Positions 21,661 through 32,335 of a stretch of 64,000 bases of DNA are shown in pieces. The position numbers were made by a program, and so were the translations under genes. Position 1 is the stretch's first letter. Each line of letters opens with the position of its first letter. Where the stretch lies: the NCBI GenBank assembly GCA_026225945.1, contig JAMJFZ010003746.1, forward strand, positions 4,256,001 through 4,320,000, written 5' to 3'. The notes below the pieces were generated by a model. It was not told where the DNA came from. It did no database searches and was given only the letters and a program-made list of their open reading frames with translations. Source of the DNA: Cricetomys ansorgei. Its lineage: Eukaryota > Chordata > Mammalia > Rodentia > Nesomyidae.

Positions 21661-21673
21661 ATGAGCATTTGCT

Positions 21674-22253
21674 TGCTTGCCTTGCCTTGATAGTCTCTCT
21701 TGCTGCCTGAATTAAAAGTGCAGTTACTCCAGAAGAACTAATGTCTCTGGTTATCTATCATTTCTTCATCACCAATGCATTTCCCCCTGTTGGGCGATCC
21801 TGAAACATATCTGGCTGCAGAGGCAAAACCCTCGCAGATGTGATTTTAATGTGATCTTTCCCCATGACGAAGTTTGTAATGAAAAAAAAATAATAATAAA
21901 TAAATATATACATATACACATACACACACATGGGAAAACAGAAGGACCAGTAGAAGAACAGAAGAAAGGGAACAGTAGTGGGAATAGAAGTAGGAGTAGA
22001 GGAAGAAACGGAAGGAATAAATAGAGAAGTTTGTCCGATCCATAAGACGTGTGGTTTCATTTTTTTTTTTTTCACCAACTCTGCCTCTCCCTCCCGGGTT
22101 GCTGAAACCCGAGGAACCTCAGCATTTATTTAAGGGCATTCAGATACAATTCCCTGGGAGGCCAAGGTAAAAATCTACTGTCGCCTTACTAAACAGTAGG
22201 CTGACTCCTGAAGCTCCAAGGTTGACTGTTGTTCCCCTGCATTGCTCCCAGCA
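21674..22253 (-). repeat. LTR-like segment, right copy, antisense
   Basis: Read on the minus strand it begins tgctgggagcaatgcagggg at 22252 and parallels 14468-14605 for about 140 bp. It then continues with a CG-containing palindromic patch (gggtttcagcaacccggg), an A-rich patch, a pyrimidine-rich block and a purine-poor end reaching the array. The right part (21674-22110) has no counterpart at the left copy. The class is tentative. Confidence 0.5.
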
Positions 22254-22269
22254 GTCAGGCATGGTGTAG

Positions 22270-22830
22270 TTCACCTGTGATCTCAACATTAATGTCGAGG
22301 AGGATGATCTCTACATATAGTTCCAGGTTACACTGGGGTATTCTATCTCAAACAAACTAGATAATAGAATAGAATAGAGTAGAATTTTGGTTCAGTGGTG
22401 CATGCTAGCCCTTGCACTTGGAAGACTGAAGTAAGAAGATGATGAGTTCCAGGCATTTGGGCTACATAAAATTGAACTGAATTGCAGATGTGATCTCTCT
22501 CCCCTTTGTGCAGCTTCTGACATCCATGTATTAACGGTTGTTAATAACTGGTTGGAGAGTAACTTGCTGATTCACCAAGGAGTAAGCCAAATCTTATCTG
22601 ATAAGGATGTGGTACCTTTGCAGAAATAACCTCTGGAGTTAGTAAACTCTATAGTACAGTCCTCCCTTGGTATCCATGAGGATTGCATGAGTATGTGTTG
22701 GATTCCCTGGAACAGGAGTTATAGACAGTTGTGGGTTGCTATGTGGTTATTGGGAATTGAACCCAGGTCCTTTGAAAGAGCAGTCAGTGCTCTTAACTGC
22801 TGAGGCATCTCTACAGCTCCCTCTACATTA
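22270..22830. repeat. Old B1-like and antisense B3 SINEs
   Basis: A degraded B1-like sequence with AGAAT-rich tail (tagaatagaatagagtagaa) lies around 22270-22380, and a second degraded B1-like piece follows at about 22385-22480. An antisense B3 spans 22690-22822 (ggaacaggagttatagacag ... tgaggcatctctacagctcc). Confidence 0.65.
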
Positions 22831-24040
22831 CTTTTAATGCCAATTATAATGTAAGTGCTTAGCAAGTAGTTTTGTGTTATATAGTTTAGAGAACAGTGGC
22901 ATAAAAAGTCTACCTAATTCAGGTGTGGTGACTGAATGTACATTACATTGGTAAATTGTCATGTGCCATTAAGCCTGTTGAAAGGGGCTCTCCTCTTTCA
23001 ACAATAAAAGAATGCAGGTGTTTATTTCAAGTGTTCTCCAAAATACTTTTTTCTTCAGTGGGCTGACCCCTAACTCTGTGATATGGAGAGAAGCAATCAG
23101 TAAAAAAGTCAAGTTAAAACGGTTGAGAACAATTGGGAGGTAAACCATTCCCAAAAGATGTTACTGTTGTCTTTCCCATCATGTAAAAATGCCTGCAGTA
23201 GGAACTGAAGGCTGTAAGTTCAGCCACAGGTAACTCATCTGTGGAGAGAAATTTCAACTGGGAATTCCAGCTGACTGCCTCAGTTTCCCCAGTTAGTTCC
23301 TGCTGGGTGTTTGTAAGTCCTGATCTGATGACGTTACCTTTTTTTATTTTCTCAATCATGCTACCTCAGGTGTCCCTTGCTGGATGTTGTAAACTACTGA
23401 TTCAACGGTGTTTTAATGTCCACCTGCTATTTCTTTCTGTTACTTGCTATTTATTCATTTGTATATACTTAATAAACTCACTCATCTTAAACTGAAAGCA
23501 CAGTTATCACAGGACATTCTTGAGACAGTGCAGAACAGTTCTATTTCTTATAATCCTAACACTTGGGGAAGTAGAGGCAGTGATTTGGAAAGTTCAATGC
23601 CAGCCTGGTTTAAATAGTAAGACTATCTCCAAAGAGTGTTTTTGTTTCTTTGCTTTATTTTAAATTTAAGGGCATACTAAATATTAAAGCATTAACCAAT
23701 TCATAGTTTTCTAATTCCAGTATCCTTTGATATTATCTTCAGTCTTCTGGAGAAACTATTTAGAACAAATTTTCAAATAAGTTTTTTTTTTTTTTTAAAA
23801 GTTTACTCCTGTGTAACCTTATTTGGGTCTTCCATCACAAACTGCTAAAGGACTAAAGTCCTGTCAGGTTAGTCACAAAAGACGGATATGCATTGTTCTA
23901 ATCTATTCCCAAACTGGTGGGCAAGTCAATGAAATACATACACACATTTTGGTTCAAAACAAGGCCTCAGGTAGTCACAGCTGGCCTAAAACTTAGTATG
24001 TAACTGCAGATGGTATTGAACTTTTGATCCTCCTTTCAAC
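22831..24040. other. Intergenic stretch, mostly unclassified
   Basis: Apart from one plus-strand B1-like fragment (about 23540-23640) I see no recognisable element or gene. The frames present are short and lack splice or similarity support. Confidence 0.5.
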
Positions 24041-24049
24041 TGCTGCTTT

Positions 24050-24480
24050 TCCTAAGGATCCAGGTTTGATTCCCAGCAACCACATGGCAGCTCACAAATG
24101 TTGGTAACTCCAGTTCTGAGGTGATCTAACACTCTTTTCTGGTGTCTTCAAACACTAGGCACCCACATGATGCACAGTCATACTTGTAACTAAAACACAC
24201 ATATACATAAAATAAAATAAAATAAAATAAAATAAAATAAAATAAAATAAAATAAAATAAAATAAAATAAACACATTTAAAAGGGTTTTGATCATAGTTC
24301 AGCTTGTAGTGTGTGCCCTGAGTTCAATCCCAAGCAACTCATGCTAGCCTATATCTGGGACTCCAGCACTCAGAAGGCAGAGGCAGGATGAGAGATTCTA
24401 GGCTAGATCATTCTAGGCTATAGAGCTCCTTAAAAGTCAGCATGGGGACACAGTTCCCCAAACAGCAAAAGCATACAATT
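24050..24480 (+). repeat. B3 SINE with (AAAAT)n tail, then ID-B1 composite
   Basis: The B3 (caggtttgattcccagcaac ... ctggtgtcttcaaacactag) ends in a pure (AAAAT)n run at 24205-24270. A B4-type composite follows (agcttgtagtgtgtgccctg, then tatctgggactccagcactc). Confidence 0.75.
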
Positions 24481-24599
24481 AAATTAAAATTAAAAAAAAA
24501 AAAGAACTCAGTGTATTTGTAACTATGCCACCAGCCTCACTGTGAATTTTAAACATTTTCATCATGCCCCAAACACAGTCACTGGCAGTCACTTTCTAT

Positions 24600-24950
24600 C
24601 AGTTTTTATTGTTTAATTTGCTTTGAGACACTTATTTGTGTTGTGGGGGGTCTGGGGGGTGTTGGGCAGTGTGGTCAGAGAAATCAACCTGCTTAGTTGG
24701 TTTCCTTCTTCCATCATGGGTTCCAGAGATCAACTCCAATCATTAGGCTTGACAGCAAGCACTTTTTTTTTTTTTACCAACTGGGCCATCTTGATGGTCC
24801 CTGGTCAGTTATTATTATTTTTCCTAGAGATAGAATTACACTATGTAGCCCTGACTCCTTGGAAATAGCTCTGGAGACAGGCCAGCCTCCAATTTATGGG
24901 AATCTTCCTGCCTCAGTCTTCTGAGTGTTGGAAAAGCATCTGGACACATA
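24600..24950 (-). repeat. Antisense RSINE/B3-like and B1 SINEs
   Basis: The left unit has ggtttccttcttccatcatg and ctgggccatcttgatggtcc. The right one (24820-24950) has tagccctgactccttggaaa and ctgcctcagtcttctgagtg. Both are diverged. Confidence 0.65.
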
Positions 24951-25774
24951 TATCACTTCTGATCTGACTGGTTACAACAGCCTTCTTACTGCTAATATTT
25001 CGTGATGTCTTTGTTGCTTCATCTCAAGAACATAGCCCACACACAGGTTACCTAAAGCAGGATGTTCATCTTCTAGTCTAGATATCTTGACCTGTTCACA
25101 TTGAGACACGATCCTCATCTACAAAGTTCACTCTCAACAATTGGATAATCAAGTCACACATACACCCATCATGTTTTAAGAAAGTTTACATTTTTTTTTC
25201 TGGTGGGAAGCATATTTTGGACCACAAGTTGGACATACCTTCTTGGAGGCAAGAAAACATTCATAAGCAGCTTGCTTGGCCTTGAGTAAAAATGGATTAT
25301 TCTAAGGTTCTCCTTATCACCTTTCGTGCCTGGGTTCTGAGTTGTCTCTGACTAGTCCCGTCTGTCATTCCACCCTGTCCCTAAGCGGGTGGCTGCGAAC
25401 CCGAACGTGCAGCGCTTGAGACTGCAGCGTTGACAGTCAACTCGGGGGCTTGAGCACTCCGGGAACCCACAGGTCTGCAGAACTGAGCATCTGTGATGCC
25501 ACCAGCTCCACACAGGGGCGAGCAGGCGGTATCTGCTTCATCTTCGCACCTCTGAAGTCCAGGAATCTAGGATTTGAGTGGCTCCTGGAAAGAGCGCCAA
25601 AGGACAGCTCTCTTCCTAGGTCACACCTGCGTGAACTGTCAAGCAAGCATCGGTGACCCCGTTTCCGCTCCAGCTGATAGAGCCTCGCCCACTTCCGGCT
25701 GGGCTTTGCTCCGCGCCCTGACCCCGCCCCCACGCCGGCCGTGACGGAAGCGCGCCGGGGTGACCTCACTGTTC

Positions 25775-25899
25775 AACATGGCGGCGGCGGTAGATTAGGG
25801 CCGCGGGTCGAAGCAATCACCGCCGCTCCCGGACCCCGAGGAAAGCAGTCGCTGCTGCCGCCGCCTCTTTCATCTCTTCTGGGACAGGGCCGGGGCCAG
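25775..25899 (+). other. BCL2L13: BCL2L13 non-coding exon 1 (5' end inferred)
   Basis: The exon ends at a strong donor (GGCCAG|gtgagg) at 25899. No long frame links to the coding exon, so this is 5' untranslated sequence. It contains a seven-triplet upstream frame (ATG at 25778, stop TAG at 25796-25798) overlapping the YY1 motif. The 5' boundary is inferred from the promoter layout only. Confidence 0.7.
25778..25798 (+). CDS. Possible upstream ORF in BCL2L13 leader (MAAAVD)
   Basis: ATG GCG GCG GCG GTA GAT TAG. It is present only if transcription starts upstream of 25778. The ATG is also the core of a YY1 site, so its existence in the mRNA is uncertain. A short upstream frame could reduce translation of the main frame. 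Confidence 0.35.
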   Translation: MAAAVD

Positions 25900-26009
25900 G
25901 TGAGGGGAGTGAGATTCCGGGGAGGCCTGGCCGGGTGGCGAAGCGGTTTTCACCCGCTGAGGAAAGGGGTCTGGAGACCACCGAGCCGACCCCCGGGTGC
26001 TGGCCACGA

Positions 26010-27240
26010 CGCGGGACCAGACCAAGCAGGAGGGAGGGAGGACCTTGCTGCTCCGCCGAGGCTTCTCAGAACCTAGGGTCTGTGTGGGGCTGATCTGACC
26101 TGTCAGCGTGCCCCGCAACTGGCGGCTTGTGAACGGGCAGCCACACTGCCCGAGGCGCAGGAACTCACCCTTGCTTTGCATTCTCTTCTTCACACAGATC
26201 TTCGCATGGAGAGCCAGGGTCCGTTTTGAGGGCTGGACTAGGACGTGGGAATTCTTTGTTGGAGGAGGGAGGTGTGTGCCATTCTCTTAGAACGGTTATA
26301 GATTAGCTTTGCTAGTGGTTTCTTGTTACAGTGTTAGAAATACTGCTTCTCACTCTTAGCGTTGCAGTTTCGACACTCATTCCTACCCACCCCCAAGACA
26401 GAACAAAACAAACTAGGCCTTACCCTAGTTAGGGGCAGTGCCAGTCGCATTAATTCGTTGTTTTTGTTTGTTTGCTTTTTGTTTTTTAACTCTACATTTC
26501 CACGTTGCCTTCATACTTTAGCCCTGTGAAGGAGAAAGCCTAGGTTTTCTAAGTTGGGGCTTTTATGTAGGGGTAAAAATTGGACAGATCTACCCAGAAG
26601 TTCTCATGCTCTTGTCTGATAGTTTTGTTAAACCATTCCCATACACAAGTGTTTTTTTATCCAAAAGGTCTGTTTTACTGTCTGTGTTTAGAAGCTTTGA
26701 ATTATACTGACAGTTAAAAAAGTCTTTCAAATTTTTCTCGGAGGCTTGGTAGAAACCAGAACGCTCCCTGCCCTAACTTGTGTGACCTTAAATGAATTGC
26801 CACACCCATGAGACACCTTTCCTTCCCTTTTTTTTAACACACTAGAAAGTTGAGCAAGTATGTGGGTAGTGAACCACTTATATTTCATATATACAATTGG
26901 ATAAATGTATTCTGCATGTTTCTAACAGTGAATTGAAAATATTTAAAACCATTGTTTTGTATATAATACACAGGTTAAGGACTTAGCAAGTCCTTTTGCT
27001 CTGGAGGATCAGGTACTATTCTAACTATTCTAGATACTTTTTTCATTTGGCTCATAGTCCTTAAAATAACACCTATTTTGTTTCATATTTTGATCTCATG
27101 TATCCTAAACTGGCCTTCAACTTTGATCCTCTCCCTCCTACATCCTTTGTATAGAGATCCAGGAACACCTAACTATGTCTGTTCCTTTAAAAAATTAAGC
27201 ATTAATATTATTGTGGATGTAGGTATGTGTATGGATACAC
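26010..27240. other. BCL2L13 intron 1, proximal part
   Basis: CpG-rich to about 26250, then AT-rich single-copy-looking sequence without recognisable elements. An open frame at 25741-26076 crosses the exon 1 donor and is not coding. Confidence 0.5.
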
Positions 27241-27254
27241 ATGTGTAGGGCAGT

Positions 27255-28080
27255 GATCACTTTGCTTTTTTGGGGGGAGGGAGACGGGGGATGGGTTTAT
27301 ATATAGTCCTGGCTGTCCTGGAGCTTCCTGTGTAGACCAGGATGGCCTAAATTCACAGTCTCTACTTTCCAAGGCCTGTGCCACCATGCCTGGTCAGTGA
27401 ATGAATCTTGGCGTTGGTTTTCTCTTTTCACCTTTATGTGGGTTCTAGGGGTTGAACTCAAGTTGCTTTTACTGGCTGAACCATTTAATCAGACCTTGTT
27501 TTGTTTTGAGACAGTCTCGATCTGTGGTACAAGGTACCCTTGAACTTTCAGTAGCCTCCCTAGTCCTGGGATTCCAGATGGAGCTACCACAACTATCTTA
27601 AAATGGCCTTTGTTTTATGTTCAGGAGTGTAACCTGGAAATTGAATTAGCTAAATAATGTGTAAGGTTAAATCCAACCATATTCTTAAAAGTTTTATTTG
27701 ACAAATTTTACAAATATATAGTATATTTTTGTCATTTTCACCCCCACCACCACTAACCTCTCACACCAACCCCCTTTTCCAATTTGTAAAAAAAGAAAAA
27801 ATGTGACATTGGACACCCCTGTAAATCTAAATACAGAGGAGGCGAGGTAGGATTGCTGTGAGACCATCCTGGGTTAAAAGTGAGACCCTATCTTAAGAAA
27901 AAAACAAACAAGGGACTGGAGAGATGGCTCAGTGGTTAAGAGCACATACTGCTCTTCCTGAGGACCCGAGTTTGATTCCCAGCACCCACATCAGGTAGCT
28001 TACAACTGCCTGTAACCCAGTTCCCGGGGGATCTCACACCTCCGACCACTGTGGGCACTAATTAAAGCAATAAAAATTTT
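27255..28080. repeat. Two antisense B1 SINEs and one B2/B3 SINE
   Basis: Antisense B1 copies lie at about 27265-27400 (ggctgtcctggagcttcctg) and 27495-27600. A well-preserved plus-strand B2/B3 with intact tRNA-like head (ggactggagagatggctcag) spans 27909-28080. Confidence 0.8.
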
Positions 28081-28154
28081 TAAAAAATTATGTCTTTACT
28101 CTTTAAGAAAGAAAACAAGGAAAGTGCTCATTAACACACTTTTTAAAACTTATT

Positions 28155-29125
28155 TTGATTTTGATTTTTTTTTTTTTTGTGGGGACAGGGTTTTATGTAT
28201 CCCAAGCTGATGTCTGGATCAGAGGACGGCTTGTAGGAATCTGTTTCTACCATGTGGGCTCTGGGGATTGGTCAGGCTTTGCAGCAAGGGGATTATTTAT
28301 TTACCACAGTGCCAAAATATTTTCTGTGATTTTTCTTATGAAATACTTTAGACATAAAATTGAAAAAAAATTGTATTTTCATTGCTTTTTCTTAGTTGTC
28401 AGACATGGTTTTGAGTCATATCATATTCTAAATAAATGAAATTATCACCAAGATTTAAAAAATTGTTAGATGTGTTCATTTTATTCTATGTGAGTGTTTT
28501 GCCTGCAAGGGTGTATGTGCATCCTATGTGTGCATGGTGCCTACAGAGGTCAGAATGGGTAACAGATCTGAAACTGGAGTTAGGGATGGTTGTGAACCAT
28601 CATGTGGGTGCTGGGAACCAAATCTGGGTCTTCTGTAAAAGCAGCAGATGCTCTTAATCCCTGAGCCATCTCTCTAGGCCCCATGCCAAGAATTTTTTAG
28701 ACAGGGTCTCCCAGTATAGCCCTTGTGTGCTCTTAAACTGTTATCCTCCTGTCTCAACTTCTCAAGAGCTAGGATCACAGGCCTGCACCACCTAAATCTT
28801 GCTCAAGAGTAGTATTTTCAGGAGTTGGGTTTTTATGACAGGGATCAAATCAGTCCCTGACATGCTGAGCTCTCATTGAGATACACCCTAGTCCCTTTTG
28901 TTGTTGTTTGCTTTGTTTCTGTGGTGCCTGGCATTGGATATAGACCTTCAGGCTTTTATGTACTCTACTCCTAGCCCAATAGTAACTACTATTTTTGTTG
29001 TTGTTTTTATGACACAGGGTCTCACGCTGTAGCCCAGGCTAGTTTGAACTCACTGTGTAGCTCAGTCTGGCCTCATATTGGTGACAGTACTGCTTCAGCA
29101 TTCTGAATGCTAGGATTAGGCTGAA
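28155..29125 (-). repeat. Antisense SINE cluster (RSINE-like, B3, B4, B1)
   Basis: Units at about 28160-28320 (atctgtttctaccatgtggg), 28460-28682 (gttttgcctgcaagggtgta ... ctgagccatctctctaggcc), 28690-28900 (gacagggtctcccagtatag then gatcaaatcagtccctgaca) and 28995-29120 (cagggtctcacgctgtagcc). All share one orientation. Confidence 0.75.
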
Positions 29126-29139
29126 AGCAGCTTCATTGT

Positions 29140-29280
29140 CTTAGCAGCTTTATTGAGATATGATTAATTTAACTATATTATTCACAATTGTGTAATATAA
29201 TGGCTTTCAGCACATTCAGAGTTGAGCAACCATTACTACCATAGAGATACTTGTAAAAGAAACCCCATACCACTTGGCAG
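29140..29280 (-). mobile_element. Old L1 fragment, antisense
   Basis: The string agctttattgagatatgatt and the following ...tggctttcagcacattcagag, gttgagcaaccattactacc match the antisense 3' region of old mammalian L1 elements. Confidence 0.65.
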
Positions 29281-29399
29281 TGGTCCTTTTGTTATTTTTT
29301 GAGACAAATCTCAATGTATCTATCCCAGGCTTGAACTTGTGATATGTTTGCCACAGCTCCAGTGTTTATAGACCTATGCTACTATGCTTGGCAGTAGAA

Positions 29400-29800
29400 G
29401 GCCCCCCCACCCCCCAAGACAGGGTTTCTCTATTGTAACTGGCTGTTCTGGAACTCATTCTGTAGACCAGATTGGGTTATCCACCTGCCTCTGCCTCCTG
29501 AGTGCTGAGATTAAAGGTGTGTGCCACCACTCTGCTGAATGATGTCTAAAACTTACATTAGGTGACCCTTGTACTTCATCTTCCCTAAGCAGCTAGACGT
29601 GTAGGCTCATACCACAGTATCTAGCTTATGTGACTTGTTTTAAAGATTATTTTTAATTATGTATATCTGTGTGGATGAGTTTACTGCCTGAGGAGGCAGA
29701 GGTGTTGGATATCCTGGGATTGGAACCAGAACAGTGTTGTAGTGTGAGTTGCCAGACATGGGTGCTAGAAATTGAACTTGGGTCCTCTAGTGCCACTTTT
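29400..29800 (-). repeat. B1 and B3 SINEs, antisense
   Basis: A near-complete antisense B1 at 29400-29540 (gacagggtttctctattgta to gtgtgtgccaccactctgct) and an antisense B3 at 29640-29800 lie between two L1 fragments. Confidence 0.8.
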
Positions 29801-29814
29801 TTTTTTTTTTAAGC

Positions 29815-29975
29815 AATGGAAAGTTGTTTCCTTTTTTGGCTATCATGCATAAAGTGACCTTGAACACTCTTGTACAAATTTTGGGCAGACATGTTTACAT
29901 TTCTCTATAGTGTATACCCAGAAGTATACTGACATATATATGAATGTATCTGAATTTTGTTTTGCTGTTATATAG
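29815..29975 (-). mobile_element. Old L1 fragment, antisense
   Basis: ttttttggctatcatgcata, then cttgtacaaattttgggcag and gtgtatacccagaagtatac are diagnostic antisense L1 3'-region strings. It probably belongs to the same old L1 as 29140-29280. Confidence 0.65.
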
Positions 29976-30249
29976 GAATTTAAAATACTTACTTTGAAAG
30001 TCAGAATCTGTGTGTAAGGGGGAGGGTTTCTTATTAGGAATTCCCCTGTGAGTGCATTATCTGTGAATGCCAACTGCTGAGTGAAGATATTTTTGGGTAG
30101 TTGTTAACACAGGATTGAACCAGAGTGTTCCATTACGCATGTTTTAACTGGAAAGGGACAGTCGACACTAGAATAATAGTGGTGTCTGCTGAATTTTTAA
30201 ATTGACACCTCACTCTGTAGCAATGCAGCTGAGTGGGGTAGTTTTGCAA

Positions 30250-30460
30250 TTTTATGAATTTGATTTTGTGTGTATTCGTGCAGGTGCATGTGTGTGAATA
30301 TTCATGCAAGAATGTGCACATGCATATGGAGGCCAGAGCTCAACCTCAGGTGTTGTTTTTCTGGAGCATTGTTTTCATTTGTGTGTGCGTGTGTTCTGTG
30401 TGTGCATGCATGTGTGTGTACTCAAGGTTATATTCATGTGGATTCTAGGTATTCAGATTC
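30250..30460. repeat. GT-rich degenerate SINE-tail region
   Basis: Alternating GT/GTGCAT sequence (gtgtgtgcgtgtgttctgtg) resembling the tail part of an antisense B3. The cysteine/valine-rich frames over it are artefacts. Confidence 0.5.
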
Positions 30461-30549
30461 AGGTCTTAACACAGCAAGTACCTTTACCTAGCTCTCGAGC
30501 CTCTACCAACCTTGGGATTTGCCATTTGTTTGAATTTAAGATCATACCT

Positions 30550-30965
30550 GGAAAATTTGAGTGTGGTAGCATATGCCTGTAATCCTAGCTCTTATGAGAC
30601 AGAGGCAGGAGTGTTAACTGCAAGTTCAAGACCAGTCTAGGCAACATGACAAGTTCCAGGTCTGTGACATTTCAGGACCCTGTGTTCAAAAGAAAAACAT
30701 CCAGAGATCATACATGAGATTTGGATAGAGCACTTACCATATGTGAGGCCCTCCATTTGATCCCCAGTACAATCTCCTACCCACCACACACAAACATCTG
30801 TATATTTAAACCTTTGTTTTTTTGTTTGTTTGTAATCAGGGTCTCACTACGTAGCTCTGGCCAGCCTAGAAGTTGCTATGTAGACCAAGCCGGCTCTCAG
30901 AGGGATCTACCAGCTTCTGCTTCTTTTGTACTGGGATTAAAAGCGTGTGATACCACCCTGGCCCT
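30550..30965. repeat. B4-type composite (plus) and B1 (minus)
   Basis: Plus-strand B1-like part (gtgtggtagcatatgcctgt) with an ID-like unit (agagcacttaccatatgtga) at 30550-30790, then an antisense B1 at 30820-30965 (cagggtctcactacgtagct). Confidence 0.75.
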
Positions 30966-31109
30966 TAAAAACTTGTTTTTTTTAAAACAGGGTCTTATAT
31001 ACCTAAGACTTGACTTCAAACTCAATATGTAGTTGAGAATGACCTTGAACTCTTTAATTTTCCTGTCCCTACCACACGTAGCTTAATCATTTTTGTTAAC
31101 ATTCAAATT

Positions 31110-31125
31110 GAGGGTTTGTTTTACA

Positions 31126-31165
<40 letters not shown>
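31110..31165. repeat. (CA)n microsatellite
   Basis: acacatgcgcgcacacac followed by a pure CA run. It is the tail of an antisense RSINE/B3-like repeat that continues to 31345 (ctctgcttccacatgtgtgt, agtgagccatctccctgg). Confidence 0.9.
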
Positions 31166-31169
<4 letters not shown>

Positions 31170-31454
31170 CAGAGTCTATATGAATGTGGGTGACTGAGTA
31201 CTGTTATGCATGTGTGGAGAGGAGATAACAACTCGTGGAGGCTATTCTCTGCTTCCACATGTGTGTTTGGCTGATCGAACTCAGGTTGTCAAGTTTGGCA
31301 GCAAGTTCCATTACCCAGTGAGCCATCTCCCTGGGTCGGTCACTTCTTTATATAAAGAATTTCCACATGCCTTGAAATGTAAAAGGTCTTACTAGATTTA
31401 ATATGAAGAATGACAGTAACTGTCTCTTTCATCATTTAAAACGAAAACTTAAGG

Positions 31455-31812
31455 GGTTGGTTAGGTGGCTCAGCAGTTAAGAGTGCTTGCTGCTCATTCA
31501 GAGGACTGGAGTTTGGTTCCCAGTCCCCTCATAGCTACCATCCAGGAGATCCTATACCTTCTGACCTCTGTAGGCGCAGGCATGCATGCGATACACAGAC
31601 AGACATACAGGTAAAACACTCACATAAAATAAATCTTATTTATGTGTATGTTTGTATGTGTGTCTGCCACATGTGTGTGGGTGTCTCTGGAGGCCAGAAG
31701 AGGATATTAGATCCCCTGGAGCTGGAGTTACAGCATTGTGGTCTGCCAGAACTCAGTGCTGTGGAAAAGCAGAAAGTGCTCCTAACCATAGAGCAATCTC
31801 TCCAGCTCCCAT
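31455..31812. repeat. Inverted pair of B3 SINEs, tail to tail
   Basis: A plus-strand B3 (31455-31635, ggggttggttaggtggctca) meets an antisense B3 (31636-31812, ending agcaatctctccagctccc) with their tails touching at aaataaatctta. The pair could fold into a long RNA hairpin in the intron. Confidence 0.8.
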
Positions 31813-31837
31813 AAAATAAGTTTTTTAAAAAGTAAAG

Positions 31838-32248
31838 CTGGGTGTAGTGGTGCACACCTTTAATCCCAACACTTGGGAAAGCAGAGACAGACAGATTTCT
31901 GTGAGTTTGAGACCAACCTGATCTAGTTATGGAGTTCCAGGACAGGTGAGGATACATAACAGATCCTGTTCCAAGAAACCAACTGATCAATAAAAGAAAT
32001 CTATCATATAAGAAAACTTGAGAGCTAGAGGTATATAGTACTTTTCTAAAAAAAGATTTCTTTATTTTTATGTGTATATATATGTACCTGTGTGAGTTTA
32101 TGTACACCCATTGCATGCAAGTGCCCATGGAGGCCACTGGGCATTAGATCCCTTAGAACTAGAATTGTAGGCAGTTTTGAGTCACTTAATGTGGGTGTTG
32201 GGAACTAAGGTCCTCGATGAGAGCATTAAGCTATCTCTCCAGCCCTTA
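31838..32248. repeat. B1 (plus) and B3 (minus)
   Basis: B1 at 31838-31980 (gctgggtgtagtggtgcaca) and antisense B3 at 32050-32248 (atgtgtatatatatgtacct ... aagctatctctccagccctt). Confidence 0.85.
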
Positions 32249-32289
32249 AATAGTACCTTTCACCCAATTTATCTTTTTCTTTCTTTTCC

Positions 32290-32335
32290 TTTGCACTGTG
32301 GTGGTGGTAGCGGTGGTGGTGATGGTGGCTATGTG
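32290..32335. repeat. GGT-rich microsatellite
   Basis: gtggtggtggtagcggtggt and following imperfect GGT/GAT triplets. A long antisense repeat with T16 tract follows to about 32760. Confidence 0.8.

Larger units (their letters stand above)
25400..26010 (+). promoter_or_regulatory. BCL2L13: BCL2L13 CpG-island promoter
   Basis: This is a GC- and CpG-rich island free of repeats. Motifs include an ETS site as acttccggct (25691-25700), a GC box (ccccgcccc, 25722-25730), a TGACG/CGGAAG cluster (25741-25750), a TGACCTCA half-CRE (25761-25768), and a YY1-type AACATGGCGGC (25776-25786). There is no TATA box. YY1 motifs of this kind often sit just downstream of the start site in housekeeping genes, so transcription probably begins near 25740-25775. 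Confidence 0.85.

Noticed and set aside
25741..26076. A 111-codon frame over the BCL2L13 promoter and exon 1
   Set aside because: CpG islands contain long chance frames. It crosses a strong splice donor and has no known counterpart.
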